Part shown: positions 20,905 through 33,400 of the stretch, one piece after another
Layout: every line of letters begins with the position of its first letter
How positions within the stretch are numbered: the stretch's first letter is position 1
DNA from: Erpobdella octoculata
Lineage: Eukaryota > Annelida > Clitellata > Hirudinida > Erpobdellidae
Assembly: GCA_963978895.1 (NCBI GenBank)
Contig: OZ022240.1
Location: 9,805,807-9,869,806, forward strand
Reading direction: 5' to 3'
DNA length: 64,000 bases
Made by a program: the position numbers and the translations under genes
Notes under the pieces: generated by a model
Seen by the model: the letters and a program-made list of their open reading frames with translations, nothing else
Databases searched by the model: none
Told to the model about the DNA's origin: nothing

Positions 20905-21785
20905 TATAAATGAATGTTTGTATGTATGTATGTATGTCTTTTATGCATTGCTACACTATTCATCCGATTGTGATGAAATTTTCACACAATCTTGAGAGTC
21001 AAGGGGAATCAAATATAGAGAAAAAAAATTTGAAATCCGTCACAAAATGAGCGGAGCGGGTGAGCGAGCGGGAACTATATATATATATATATACTAGCGG
21101 GGTTATCCGGCGTTGCTCGGGGTTTTCAGAGGTTTTTATCATTTTTTCTTCCCCGCTTGCTCTCCCGTTTCCGTTCCCGCTTGCTCTCCCGTTTCCATTC
21201 CTGCTCGCGCGCTAATTTTTTCTTTTCCACTCTTTCATAACTTATTTTAGCCCATAAAACGTAAAATAGATTTGCTAAAAGTTGCTTGAAGCCTTCAAAC
21301 GTTGTTACGCAAACAAAATTTGAATTTTATTACGCAATTACCTTCGATGGTCATACATAGGAACTTTTGGCCTGGAAAGTTAAGAAGGGGAAAAAGTTAA
21401 GAAGGTTTGGACTCCTTCTCCGATCCCCCGGCTAAGGGGGCCAAAAAACCTTCCGGGCCAAAAGTGCCTATACATGATCATTGCATAAGTTTTCGAGGCA
21501 CTGTTTACAATTGCGTAACAGGCATTACTTGCTAATGGACTTCTTAATATTATTGCATAATGTGACCGATTGCGCGTTAATACAAATTATTAAGAGATAG
21601 ATGGGGCGGGAAAGCGACCGGAATCGGGAAAGTGACTGGGAGCGGGAAAGCGACCGGGAGTATGAGAGCAAGCGGGAACGGGAAAGCGACCGGGAACGAG
21701 AGAGAAAACGGGGAATTAAATGGGAGCTAAAGAAAAACGATAAAAAAACTCTAAAAACCCCCGAGCAACGCCGGTAACCCCGCTA

Positions 21786-21824
<39 letters not shown>

Positions 21825-22047
21825 TATATCAATATATATATATATATATATATATGCATTTCTATCTGTTGCATTTTCCTATGAAAGGACATAATTGCAC
21901 CTCTTTGTTTTTCCATTATAACTTTTTAAAATAATTTTAAAAATTATTCAAAACAACCTATCCTCAGACCTACCAAATGTACACAAAAAATTTCATAAAA
22001 ATCGGTTCAGCCATTTAGGAGGAGTTTGAAGTCAAAAACTATGACAC

Positions 22048-22086
<39 letters not shown>

Positions 22087-24436
22087 GACTGTTTGGTATC
22101 AAAATAGGAAACTGTTACATATTCATGAGACTTTTCAGCCAATATAAAACTTGCCATGATAGCTGCAGCAGGGGCAAAATTTAGGGGATTTCTACAATCG
22201 CATGCTCAAGGTAGCCGCAGACAGAGACACAAGCCCATGCATTCAATGGTTAAAATAAAATTAATAAGTAAAAAATATAAACTTGTAAACAGGTAGTGCA
22301 ATAGACTGAAGAAAAGAAATCTGTAAATCAGGAATAATTGCTTTGTCTCTGTCCATCATATCTTGAGGCCCACAACCAATTTCTCTTTCAAGATCACCTT
22401 GCGAGAAAAATTCCTGATATATTTGCTCCTGAAAAGACAATGGGGTTTTAATTTTCTGATACTTTTCAAATCTTACATATTAGTATTTAATAAGATAAAC
22501 ATCCATCAAGAATTTTGTTTGAAATTTACAACCATTACCCGACTTATTTGCTGCCGTTTTAAACTAGTGAAGTGACAAACACATATAATAATAGAATAAC
22601 CCACGTCTGTGTAAGACATTTTTGTGTGACGATTTGCTATCTATATGGCAAATTAATTTATATATAATAATAAAAAATTATATAAATAAATTTTTTTTGT
22701 AATTTAAGTAAGGTAAATTTTTTTAATTTATTCAAATATTAAAAGTTATTTTGCAATTGTACAGTGTCAGCCCTAAAGATAAAAAAAGGTGGCGTCGCAA
22801 TAGAAAAATAATAAATAATGAAATTTTTAAAAAATCTATCATTTTTGACGGGCTATCTCTAGTCATAACAGAGTCTAAATGTGTTCCCAATCTTCTTGAA
22901 AACATTTTTGAATAAAAACAACTTTTCCAAAAATAACAAAAGACAGAATTATTAAAATATAAATCACTTTCTGTTAGTTTTCCTATTATTGTTCAATAAA
23001 AATATTTCACAAGCCTAGAGACCAATCACATGTGAATGTTATTTTTAGTCGACTAATCACTATTCGGCTAACAATCAGCAAAGAATTTTTATTATTTGAT
23101 AGGATTGTTAGATTTCAGATGTAATGACATCCACAGAGTTTTGTTTGCTGTGCTAGGTTAAAACTAACTGTACAAAAAACAGGTGAACATATTTACACAT
23201 GAAAATTAGCGAAACAGACAAATTTAAGTACTAAACAGACTGAGTTCATTTATCGGCTTTCCAAGTCATAAAATGTTTAGTAGATGTCTATATAATTTGT
23301 TAATTTTTATTTCAGCAAAAAATAAACAACTAAACTTTTAAATGATTACCATCCAACCCCAACACAGTCACGACTCCTTTACGTCATTCAGCCTGTACAA
23401 TTCAAAATGCACATCTACCAAAAACCTGTTTAAACCCACCACAGCTGCCTGTGGCGGTGCTTTGTTGTAGTATTATATTGCAGTTCTGCTAAATAATAAT
23501 ATATACACTGTGTCTGGTATCAGAGCGAAGCACAGAAACAGTTACTTAAAACCTTAAAAGAGTAATTCGAAAAATAAAACATTAGACTTCATCTAAACAA
23601 GCACTGAACAAATGAATAGAACTAATATAAACATAAACATAAACATACTGCAATGCTCTTTGAATTGTCAAAATTTTTTGTTTGGTCAGAAAGGTCACAC
23701 GATGTCATTAAGAGAGATAACAACAAATGTCTGTGTTTAATATCTGCTGGATTATATTCTGAATAAGAAAATTATTGACATAGATTTAAACAAGAAATTG
23801 AAAAAAAAGAAATAAAATTATTGAAAACCCACTACTGATAACAGAAGTGATTTCTTTAAATTTTCTCAAGTGCTGACCAAGATCAGTTGCAAGTATAATA
23901 ATCTGCACTAGATCCAGAGCTTCTTTATATTCCTGATTTTGAATTATAGAAAATAGAAGAAGTTATCTAATTCACACAAATATATATTTGAGCATCCAGT
24001 TAAAAATTTTCCAGCAAAATTATTCAAATGATCCTCATGACATTTAGGCATGTTGACTGGTTATTTCACAAAGTTTAAATCATGATTTATTTTTATTGCT
24101 GCATATGTCTTGAATGATTGAAAACAGAAACAAGCAGAACATGTCTTATAATGCACATAAAATTGCAACTCAACATCTGCTTGATGGTTACTTAAAAGTC
24201 AATAAAAACAGGGAAAAAACCTTGGCTGTAAGATTTTCAAAAATATTGCACCCATCAGTGTTCAAGATGCACAACGTCTGTGCAAAATGATGCCGCTACA
24301 AAATTCAATTAAAAGAAAAATGACTAGATAGAAAAATTATTGAAAGAAAATTTTATTATTAAAAACAAAAATCTTAATATCAACAGACCTCAAGAACAGA
24401 GCCTTCTGAACTATAGAGTGCTGCCAACACAGATCC
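20156..24436 (-). CDS. PDE2A-like: PDE2 exons, 3' block: rest of catalytic domain and stop
   Basis: Six exons in transcript order: 24389..24436 ([16 protein letters not shown]), 24221..24295 ([19 protein letters not shown]), 23836..23932 ([19 protein letters not shown]), 23649..23758 ([17 protein letters not shown]), 22283..22428 ([16 protein letters not shown] and [17 protein letters not shown]) and 20156..20318 ([20 protein letters not shown] to the TGA). The block joins in phase to the exon ending at 50051. The donor of the 23836 exon is placed at GTAGTG because the alternative downstream GT would create a stop in the next exon. The final exon ends with about 25 residues that have no clear match in vertebrate PDE2A. 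Confidence 0.93.
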
Positions 24437-27400
24437 CTGTGTGATTAAGTGTATTTGAATAGAATGTAGTGCTAACGAATTCAATACAGAATAACACAAA
24501 CACGTCTGCTTATCCAACAGCATTAAACATAAGATTTGCTAGTTTTTTAGTTAGATGTTTGAAAAGCAAAGGCACTAATGCCAACCAAAACATTATAAAA
24601 ATTTGAGGAGATTTTGTGAGCTCTATCTAATATCTGCTATAGGTTTTATTCACTGTAATATTCATTCTAAATCTAAAAGCTGAAGCCAATCTACATCTTG
24701 CTGCAAAGTTTCTGAGAAATAATACAAAGGTAATTATTTGATTATATATCAAATATTCTCTTAAAATGCAAAAATGGAATAATATTCTTTAGAAGTCTAA
24801 AAAGCTTAATTGAATAAAACTGAACATAACATTGGTGATAGAAGCTGTCCAAGTTTTCAAAAGGATATGGAGTTAAAACAAACTAGAAGCAGAAAAAGGC
24901 ATAACATAACAGATGCCCTGAAATCAATTGGAAAAACTGCTGAAATCCCAAAATCTTAGCTACAAAACAAGAGCAGCAGATTTCTACACAAACAGAAATT
25001 CAAAAAGATATAAAAATAATATAAAATGTTTATCATTCAAAAGAAATGTTAACTTTCCCAATACAACAGAATACATCTTCTTAACCCGTTTTAGACCTTC
25101 GTACGTTTTACGAACACACTTATTTTTGGCGTTGCATAAAATTAAGCTGAAATTTTTTTTCTGTTAAAAATTTTTTTTTATGTTAAGAAAGCTTCAATAC
25201 ACTGTATAAAATTTTTTAAATAATTTTTTTATTCGTATTAAGTAGTTTAATCTGGGTTAGAATATGAGCATTTTCAAGGTTTTCGACCGATATTACTTTA
25301 AAAATTTATTATGCTAATTTCATGAGAGTTATCATAACAAAAGTTTGAAATATCGAAAGAGAATGTACTCAAAAGTAAACAGCAACGTTAATTAAATTTT
25401 ATTGTGTTTACACTAACCCACAATCTGAACATGTATGAGTCATGCTCGTTCTACGATCGTTGGGCGTATAGAGTACTTTATGCGAACAAGTCGAAACTAG
25501 TTCATTCAGCTTATAGTTGTGCAGTGGTTGAATTGGTGATAGTGTTTTTTGCAAATTTCATTCTTCGAATGAAATGTTTGTAAAGTTTAAAAATGAAAGG
25601 CGTCAAAAAGAATGTTTTTTCACGTTGAAAGAAGCTATGGAACTAATTCTTGATGATGATGATGATAGCACTGAGGTTGACATACTTGTCATTCTTCCGC
25701 CCGGCGCATCATAACACGTGACTGATGAATAAGCAAATGAAGAAGAAATGTTATTCTTTGTAATATCCGGGAAGGTAGAAGTTGATTATACTAATGATGG
25801 GATGAGATTAGACTGTGTCGGTTCTTTGGGTGAAGAAATGTAGGTCGCAAATACGGTCAGTTCAATGCCGCGGCAACCAAAACGCCAAAAACGATTGAAA
25901 TGCACTTGGACCAAAAAGAGTAATTTGAATAGCCACTTTTAAAACAGTCTATATATAACGAGTTTGAAACACCACAATGGTGCTTTGCTTGATAAACCCC
26001 ATATAGGCTGTTTGGGTTGTTTTATACCGATGAAATGAATTCATGCACGGTTGAAGAAACAAAACGATAGGGAAGATTCAGCAACTGGCCATGGTCACGA
26101 TCTGGAAAAGGTGAAAACAGTAGGTCGCTACAAGCTGGAAAATTGTGGCAAAACACTGTACATGTGGGCCAAGTGCGGCAAACGACTTCATCGGAATTGT
26201 TTTGGTGCTTTCCGCACACTCCGGTTCTGAAACGACTATCATGAACTGCTTGACTGATTTATTGAATGTTAAATTTTTGGATTTTATTGAACTGTGTTAC
26301 TGATAAAGTCAGAAATGTGTTTTTAGCTTTTCTGTTTATAGCCTAAAATTTATATTATAATTGTTTGCGTTGAAAAAAAAAAGAAATTGACTTTTAAACA
26401 TTTTGTCGTTTTCAGTAGTCTATACGACCACCGTTCGAAAAACGAGCATAGAGAATTTTCAAAGTTTTCTTTCAAATAAAAAATAATTAAAAATAAATCT
26501 GTTAAAACATAAGCAAGTAACTTAGAAATAACAAAAAAAAATAATAGAAATCTAATTAATAAAGTTTTGGACCTAAACGGGTTAACATAATTAATCTTTC
26601 CGGGAACACGGGAGAACTCCCAAAGCAGTTGAAATAATAAATCATCATACATAACCAACAAGGAAAAAGCAGGGACCAGCCAAATTCATATCACCAGATA
26701 TCATTAATTTCAACTGTCTGCAAACCACTAGGAAAATAATTGAGAAATACCATAGCTACTTAATTGATTGCTATGAAATACTACAACTTGAGCAATCTGG
26801 TTTCAAACAGAAAAAGCATGCCTAAACAAGATAATAAGGTTGCTAATAGCAGTGGCGTAGCCACCATGGGAGCTTGTGGGAGCTTAAGCTGCCTTATCTC
26901 TTCATTGATGGTTTTTTCAATTCTTCTAAATTCGAGAAATTTTTTTTTATACCCCCTCCCCTAAAGAATAAGGCCATGACGGCACTTTGTGTAAATAATA
27001 TCGCCATCTTGTTGGGATGTAGTTATGAGACTAGGCTGTCTAGTCGGACATGGAAAAGAGAGATTTTAAAAAAGTTAGAAGTCTAGCAGTATAGGCTGTG
27101 TTGTTATTCGATGAACAACAACTTCAGCTGTCAACAAAAGCCGCAGAAACTGTAAAAAATCGACGGACCGTTATCATTAATGGGAAAGTTATCATTCAAT
27201 GTTCGCTTTATGAGCCATTTAGGCTTACTATTTTGTGGTCCTGATAAACAAAAAGAAAGTCACAACAGAGGGCTATTTATTGAGTTAATAGGCTATTTGG
27301 CTGAATCTGGAGACTCGGTTCCAAAAACTCAGAGACAGCACCATCAAATGCTACTTACCTGAGTCCCCAGATTCAGAATGAAATGATCGCATTGGCTGGA

Positions 27401-30400
27401 AGTTCCATACAAGCAGCAATCATTTGTCATTCTAGCAGTCAAAAATGCTCGCGTTTTCACAGTGCTTTGTACGTTACGTCGACGACAAGATAGACGGATC
27501 GTGTGACATTAAGGAGCGGCTTCTTTCAATCGTCGAGACGAAAGATCTTCGGCAAAAATGGCCTTGACATTAACAATATTGTTGGTCAAGGCTACGACGG
27601 CGGCAGCAATATGTCAGGCGCTAACAAAGAAGTCCAAGCCAGGATCATGGAGCAAAATCCAGTGGCATTATTTATGCACTGCTATAGCCAAGGTCTCAAT
27701 CGAACTTTAATCAATTCTGTCTCGATTTATAACAAAAACAATACGCAAGCACGCAATTTTTAGAACTGTCGAGCTGTTATATGCTTTTGTTGATGGCAGT
27801 GCTCTACGTCATGTTTATTTCATCGAGTGTCAGCAGAGAGTTAACAGCACTGCATTATATCTCAAGAGTCTTTCCGATACTAGATGAAACTGTTGAGCAG
27901 CAACTCCCAACGGATGACCTAGTTTCTAAATTCACCGCTGGTGGGTGACCGCAGGATGAACCTCGTTTAAAAAAAACACTTTGAAGCTCAGCTCAGTAAA
28001 CATTATAACATACAAATTTTCAAGCTGCTCGTGAAAGTTTCAGCTTTTTAGTTTTTTTATTATTAAATTTTTTTAAATCTCTTGATTTATCTGTATATGT
28101 GTAAATAAACAAATTTTCTTATAAATAAATATCTGGAATTTTTTATTTTAACACTTTTATACTGACATTTCAACATTTGTTATATGCTTCAGTAAATTTG
28201 GGGGCTTGCCGTGAGCTCCCCTTATTCCTGAATCCTGGCTACGCCACTGGCTAATAGACATAGCTATTGCCACAAAAACAGTTCAACTACAGTCATATTT
28301 CCCAACCTCGAAAGAGTTGTTTACTGAGCAAAACTAAAGAGAAATTTCTTAAACTGGATCATCAGCTTTCTAACAAATTAAACCTTCCAAAAACGAGTTG
28401 GAAATTTGCAAATCTGGAATCCCCAGGGCAGTATTCTCAGCCCACTGATATTTACGCTACTTCATATAGATCTTCCTAAACCTCTAAGATCATACAACTA
28501 TCTTTGTGCAATCATATTTGAAAAGCTTAGACTTGAAATTATATATTTTAATTTGAGGTTATATTACCATCTAATCAAAGAGGAGTATAGCAGCAGTTGA
28601 AGAGAAGTGCATTTTACTGCTGTTGAACAACAAATTAAACAATAAATAGTGCAAAAAGATCTGAAGCAAATCTTAATGAAAGTTTTATTGTTCTTCAAAA
28701 GGAATAAATCCCAGGAAGGAAACTCCTAAAAAAATGACTGAAGAGATAAGAAAAGGACTGAGGGATATCAACCTCAGGATATCTTCGAACTACATAAGCT
28801 TTTAAAAGTTTTTAAACCAAAAGATTTTATGTTATTAAAATTCTAATTTTAAAATCAATTGTTTTACATTTTTTGTTGAAAATACTTTTTTGCTGCCATT
28901 TGCACACCTCTGATGAAAAGTATAGTATTTAGGCTCTTGTCTCAATTAGTAATAATTAATTTTTTTAACACGCTTTGATGTCCTTTAGCGATTTAGACTA
29001 ATTGGTGCTACAAACAATCTTTTGCTGTGGGTCTTCCAAGGTTGCTAAGAGTAGCGCCGAGTTACCGCTACTATAGCAACGCTATTTTTACAGTAGAGGC
29101 GCTACTATTGCCTAACAGGATTGTTGATGGTAGCGCCACTACTTATTTTTCAACTGTTTTAGCACTATTTTCTACAACTACTTTTATTCAAAGATAAAAT
29201 ATGGTTTTTGTGTGAATTAAGTGATTTCCAATGTAATTAGTTTTTATTTGAAGTATGCATGAAATCTGAAATAGGTTGATTGATCAACGGGTGTATTCGC
29301 CTCTTTGGTGTGGCAACTTGCCTGGCCTTGGTAAAGCAAGCATCTCTTTTAAGCAACTGATCAGTGGACTAACTTCTAGGCGCTTTCAAAGTAGATGTAG
29401 ACAAAGGGTTACTAAACAGATCAAAAGCTAGGTGTCAGATTTTAAAATGAAGTTAGCGACACGAACAACTGTTTGCACCACTGCAGACTGCTGGATCAGC
29501 CGGCGTAGAGGTTTCCTCGGAATGACATTGCACTGGATCGAAGAGTAAACGTTAGAAATATCAGCAGGACAAATGGTATTACAAAAAAAGTTTGTTTCAC
29601 TGTAACCGACAGTGGCTCAAGCTTTATGAAAAAACCGGCAAGGTGAGTCATGGTCTCTAGCAACCAAATAAATTATCATATCTATGCAACAATTTAGGCG
29701 AGCAGAAGCTGGATGGAAAATCCAGCACCTTTACACTTCGAAAATTAAAAAAAATCACTGAGCCAAAACTTAAAGATAAACAAAATAAGTAATAAAATAG
29801 TTTCATGCCCTACTTGAAAACAGCTGCTTTAGACATTATTTAATTGATTGATGAATTTTCTTTAATACAGATGTAATTTTGACTATAAAGAAGTGGTTAA
29901 AAATGGAGCTGTGATCTCATTTTCCTGCATTAAATGCAAGCTATCCATTGAGAAAGAAGCACAGATATGTTGGATGCATTAACCAGAGCTAACATTCAGC
30001 CTGTAGTTGAGGTCAATGTGTCCAATAACAATGTGATTTGTTGAAACAGATCGGTAGATGCGAAAATAGAAATTGTTGATATTGATGAAAATCCTACAGT
30101 TAGGTTCCAAAAAATATCGAATGGATCAAAAAAAGAAAAACCCATTTTGGTTGATTCTAATGGGTATAAATACAGCGTGTTTATGATTATTGCTAAATTT
30201 ATATTTATTTTTCATATATCGACGTCTGCCACAAGATTCTACCACGCGTTAGCAAATCTCCCAGTAGAGACAGTGAGCAGCCTCGACGACGTAATCTTGC
30301 AGGCCGCCGATTACGACCAACTCAAAGACGCCGTCAAGAGGTTCCACAAGACCAGTAGAGGGGAGCTCTTTGAATCCTTCTTACAAGAAACCCCCCTCAC

Positions 30401-33400
30401 CGGCAAGCCTTCACACTTCCTTCTTCAAATGACAAAGGTGGCAAAGAAAGTTGGCGTGGGAGATGACATGGTGCGTCATCGTTTCCAACAAGCTCTTCCA
30501 CACAGCCTCGCACCTGTCATCGCATCACAGAAAACACTGGGACTGGACGACCTCGGACGACTTGCCGACGAACTCCTCCCATTGCTAAAGTGCCAAACTA
30601 CATCCTTCATGAGTGAACCTGCATCGATGAAATCAAACGACCGATTTTTTGGTAATAATAATAATGCTGCGCGTAACTCGTTTGTTAATAATAAGGTGGT
30701 GCGTATATCATTTGAACCCGCTTTTTCAAATACATTAGTTCCGTTTTCTGCTAATCAACGGCCTAAGGTTTGCCGAAGTTATATTTTTTATGGGGTAAAA
30801 GCACGCTCATGTCGCCACTGGTGTCAGTGGCCAGATAAATCTGGTATTAAAGTAACTCAGTCGCGTGACACAACCCCTGCAAACTCGAGTAGTTCTCCTG
30901 TGCAATCTTTAAATATCTAGGCGCTCCAGCATCTGCGGCATCTGGTGATACGGGTTCATCAATATCTTTAATCCCACTATCAGTATCAAAAGTACTTTCA
31001 TGTTTATTGTCATCTTCATCGATTCTTTTAAAAGCTGCTGATGGTCGCTCTATTGCTGTGCATGGACAAACTCATTTAACGCTTAAAAATTCATCATTGC
31101 GCAGGTCATTTATTTGGGTTTTTGTCGTGGCTGACGTTGCAAAGCCAATTCTTGGTGCTGATTTTCTCTCTAAATTTCGCATTAGCGTAAATTGTTTTGA
31201 GCGTACGATTGTTGATACTAACACAAATTTTCATGCGCCGTGTATTTCTAAACTTGTGCGAGAGTATTTGGCATGTGGCATTAAACTTCCGGACAATCTT
31301 CCAGCGTTCGTACCCCCGCTATTTGATAAATACCCCACTTTGGTTATGCCTGGGCAAATAGATTATTCTGTTTGTGTTCATGGCTCTTCGACCCAGCATA
31401 CAATTGATACGGGTTCTGCACGCCCTGTTTTTGCAAGCGCGCGACAGCTACCCCCCAATAAATTTGAAATTGCGAAAAAGGAATTTGATTTCATGCTTGC
31501 AGCTGGTATTGTGCGCCCTTCGAAAAGTGATTGGGCATCCCCGCTGCATTTAGTGCGAAAGAAAGATGGTCAGTCGTGGCGACCTTGCAGTGATTTCCGA
31601 CAATTGAACGCAATTACCAAAAAGGATCGCTACCCATTGCCGCACATAAATTCATGCATCGATCGCTTTCAAGGCAAGACCATTTACAGCAAGCTCGATG
31701 TTGTTAAAGCGTATTTCCACACACCTATGGCTCCTGAGGATGCTAAAAAAACTGCAGTAATTACGCCGTTTGGTTTATTTGAATTCACGCGTATGCCATT
31801 CGGGCTCTGCAACGCACCGCAAACTTTTCAGCGTTTCATGGATTCCATTTTCACGATTTATCATTTGTTTTTGTATACATCGACGATATCCTAATTGCTT
31901 CGCAGAATTTAGATGAGCACAAAATTCACTTGGAAATTGTTATGAATCGTTTATGCGATAACAGGCTGCATGTTGCGTTGAAAAAGTGCGTTTTTGCGGT
32001 AGATAAGGTTGATTTTCTTGGTTCTGTGTCAACTGCCAGAAATCGAAGGTCTTCAAACACAACAAAACCCAGGTGCAACATATGCAGTTTCCAGCTTCTG
32101 ATAGGTTCCAAACAATTCACATAGATATTGCTAGACCTCTGAAGCCTTCAAAAGATACCATTTCACCTTATCCATCCGAGAAGCGATACCTCATCACCAT
32201 GATCGACCGAGCAACTCGATGGTTTGAGGTAGTGCCAGCTTCTAACATTACGGCTGAAACTGTTACTGATGTTTTCCTGACGGCGTGGGTTTCTCGTTTT
32301 GGTGTCCCGCTTCACATTGTAACGGACCGAGGACGTCAATTCGAATCCAAACTCACGAGCCATCTTTCCTCGCTGATCGGCTTTCATCGTTTACGAACTA
32401 CAGCCTACCATCCGCAATCAAACGGGATGATCGAACGATTTCACCGTACATTAAAGAATGCTTTAAAGGCTCGATAAGACAATTGGCTGATTGCGTTGCC
32501 CTCGGTTCTGCTGGCTCTTCGGTGTTTACCAAATGAACATGGTATTTGTCCTTTTACAGCTGTCACTGGCGCTTCACCTCTTATGCCACACACATTTTTT
32601 TCTACTTCCTCGACACGCTCTGCGCTGAGGATGCCTGAATTAGTTTTGCGATTGGCACAGTGTATGTCTGATATAGATTTTTCATCGTTATCAAAAGGTA
32701 TCCATCATACACCTGCTCGTTTGTTAAACAATCCAGTTTTAAATAAAGGTGATTTTGTATTCAATCGAACTGATCGCGTACGTCACCCTCTTGAGTCACC
32801 TTATCAAGGTCCATTTGAGGTTTTAGATTTGAATGATAAAATTGTAAAACTTAAGATGCCCGATGATGTAGTTTCGATTGTTTCACGTGATCGCATTAAA
32901 TTGGCTCATATTCGAAAATATACAATTCGTCCAAGATCAGCGAATCAACCCTCGGACAGCATTGTACAGAAAAGCGATACAGTCAAATATACGAGCGCAG
33001 CGTCGTGTTAGATTTGCAGTATGATTCTCTCTTGCATTGTTTTCGTTCGTTATTTCCTTGATCATTTCTGCTTATGATTTTTGTTTGTACTGTTCTCTTT
33101 TTTTTATGGCTCCGCCATCTGCGGGGGGACTATTGTAGTGTACCGGTATTTTATGCACGTCCACGCACACGTGTGCCAAACGCATGTTATACAGGTAATT
33201 ACAGGTGAGCGCTCCTTAGCTTGCTAGGCTCGCGCTTCTTCACTTGTTTGGCGCGCGCTAGCTAGTGGCTAGCTTAAAAAACCTTTGCTCTCGAATGTTC
33301 TCTTTTTCTTCTTCGTTGTTCTCGTGGTTCGCCATATTATACTTTAATCAAGAATTTAAACTTTGCTTTATTTTCATTTCTCACCATTGTTGGCCCCGAG

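Larger units (their letters stand above)
24880..28620 (+). pseudogene. Non-LTR retrotransposon (Jockey/CR1-like) remnant, interrupted twice
   Basis: Reverse-transcriptase fragments on the plus strand lie in three pieces: 24880..25080, 26586..26841 and 28258..28620. The middle one reads [16 protein letters not shown], like the finger-domain line that precedes RT motif 1. The last has [20 protein letters not shown], the motif around G-x-P-Q-G-S-x-L-S-P-x-L-F. The pieces are separated by the piggyBac element (25085..26581) and the hAT element (26850..28249), whose target duplications abut them. Stops and frameshifts are frequent and the YADD box region is lost, so the element is dead. Confidence 0.75.
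30208..33386 (+). mobile_element. Ty3/gypsy retrotransposon 1, 5'-truncated and decayed
   Basis: In order on the plus strand: gag without its first part, aspartic protease, reverse transcriptase, integrase, polypurine tract (GCGGGGGGAC at 33121..33130) and one LTR (33134..33386). There is no 5' LTR. A deletion joins the middle of the RT directly to the integrase near 32030..32080, removing the thumb, RNase H and integrase HHCC region. Codon usage is more GC-rich than the surrounding intron. Confidence 0.9.

Noticed and set aside
23830..23840. Donor of the 23836..23932 PDE2 exon at the later GGGTTTTC site
   Set aside because: It would put a stop codon at the start of the next exon; the GTAGTG site keeps the frame and the homology.
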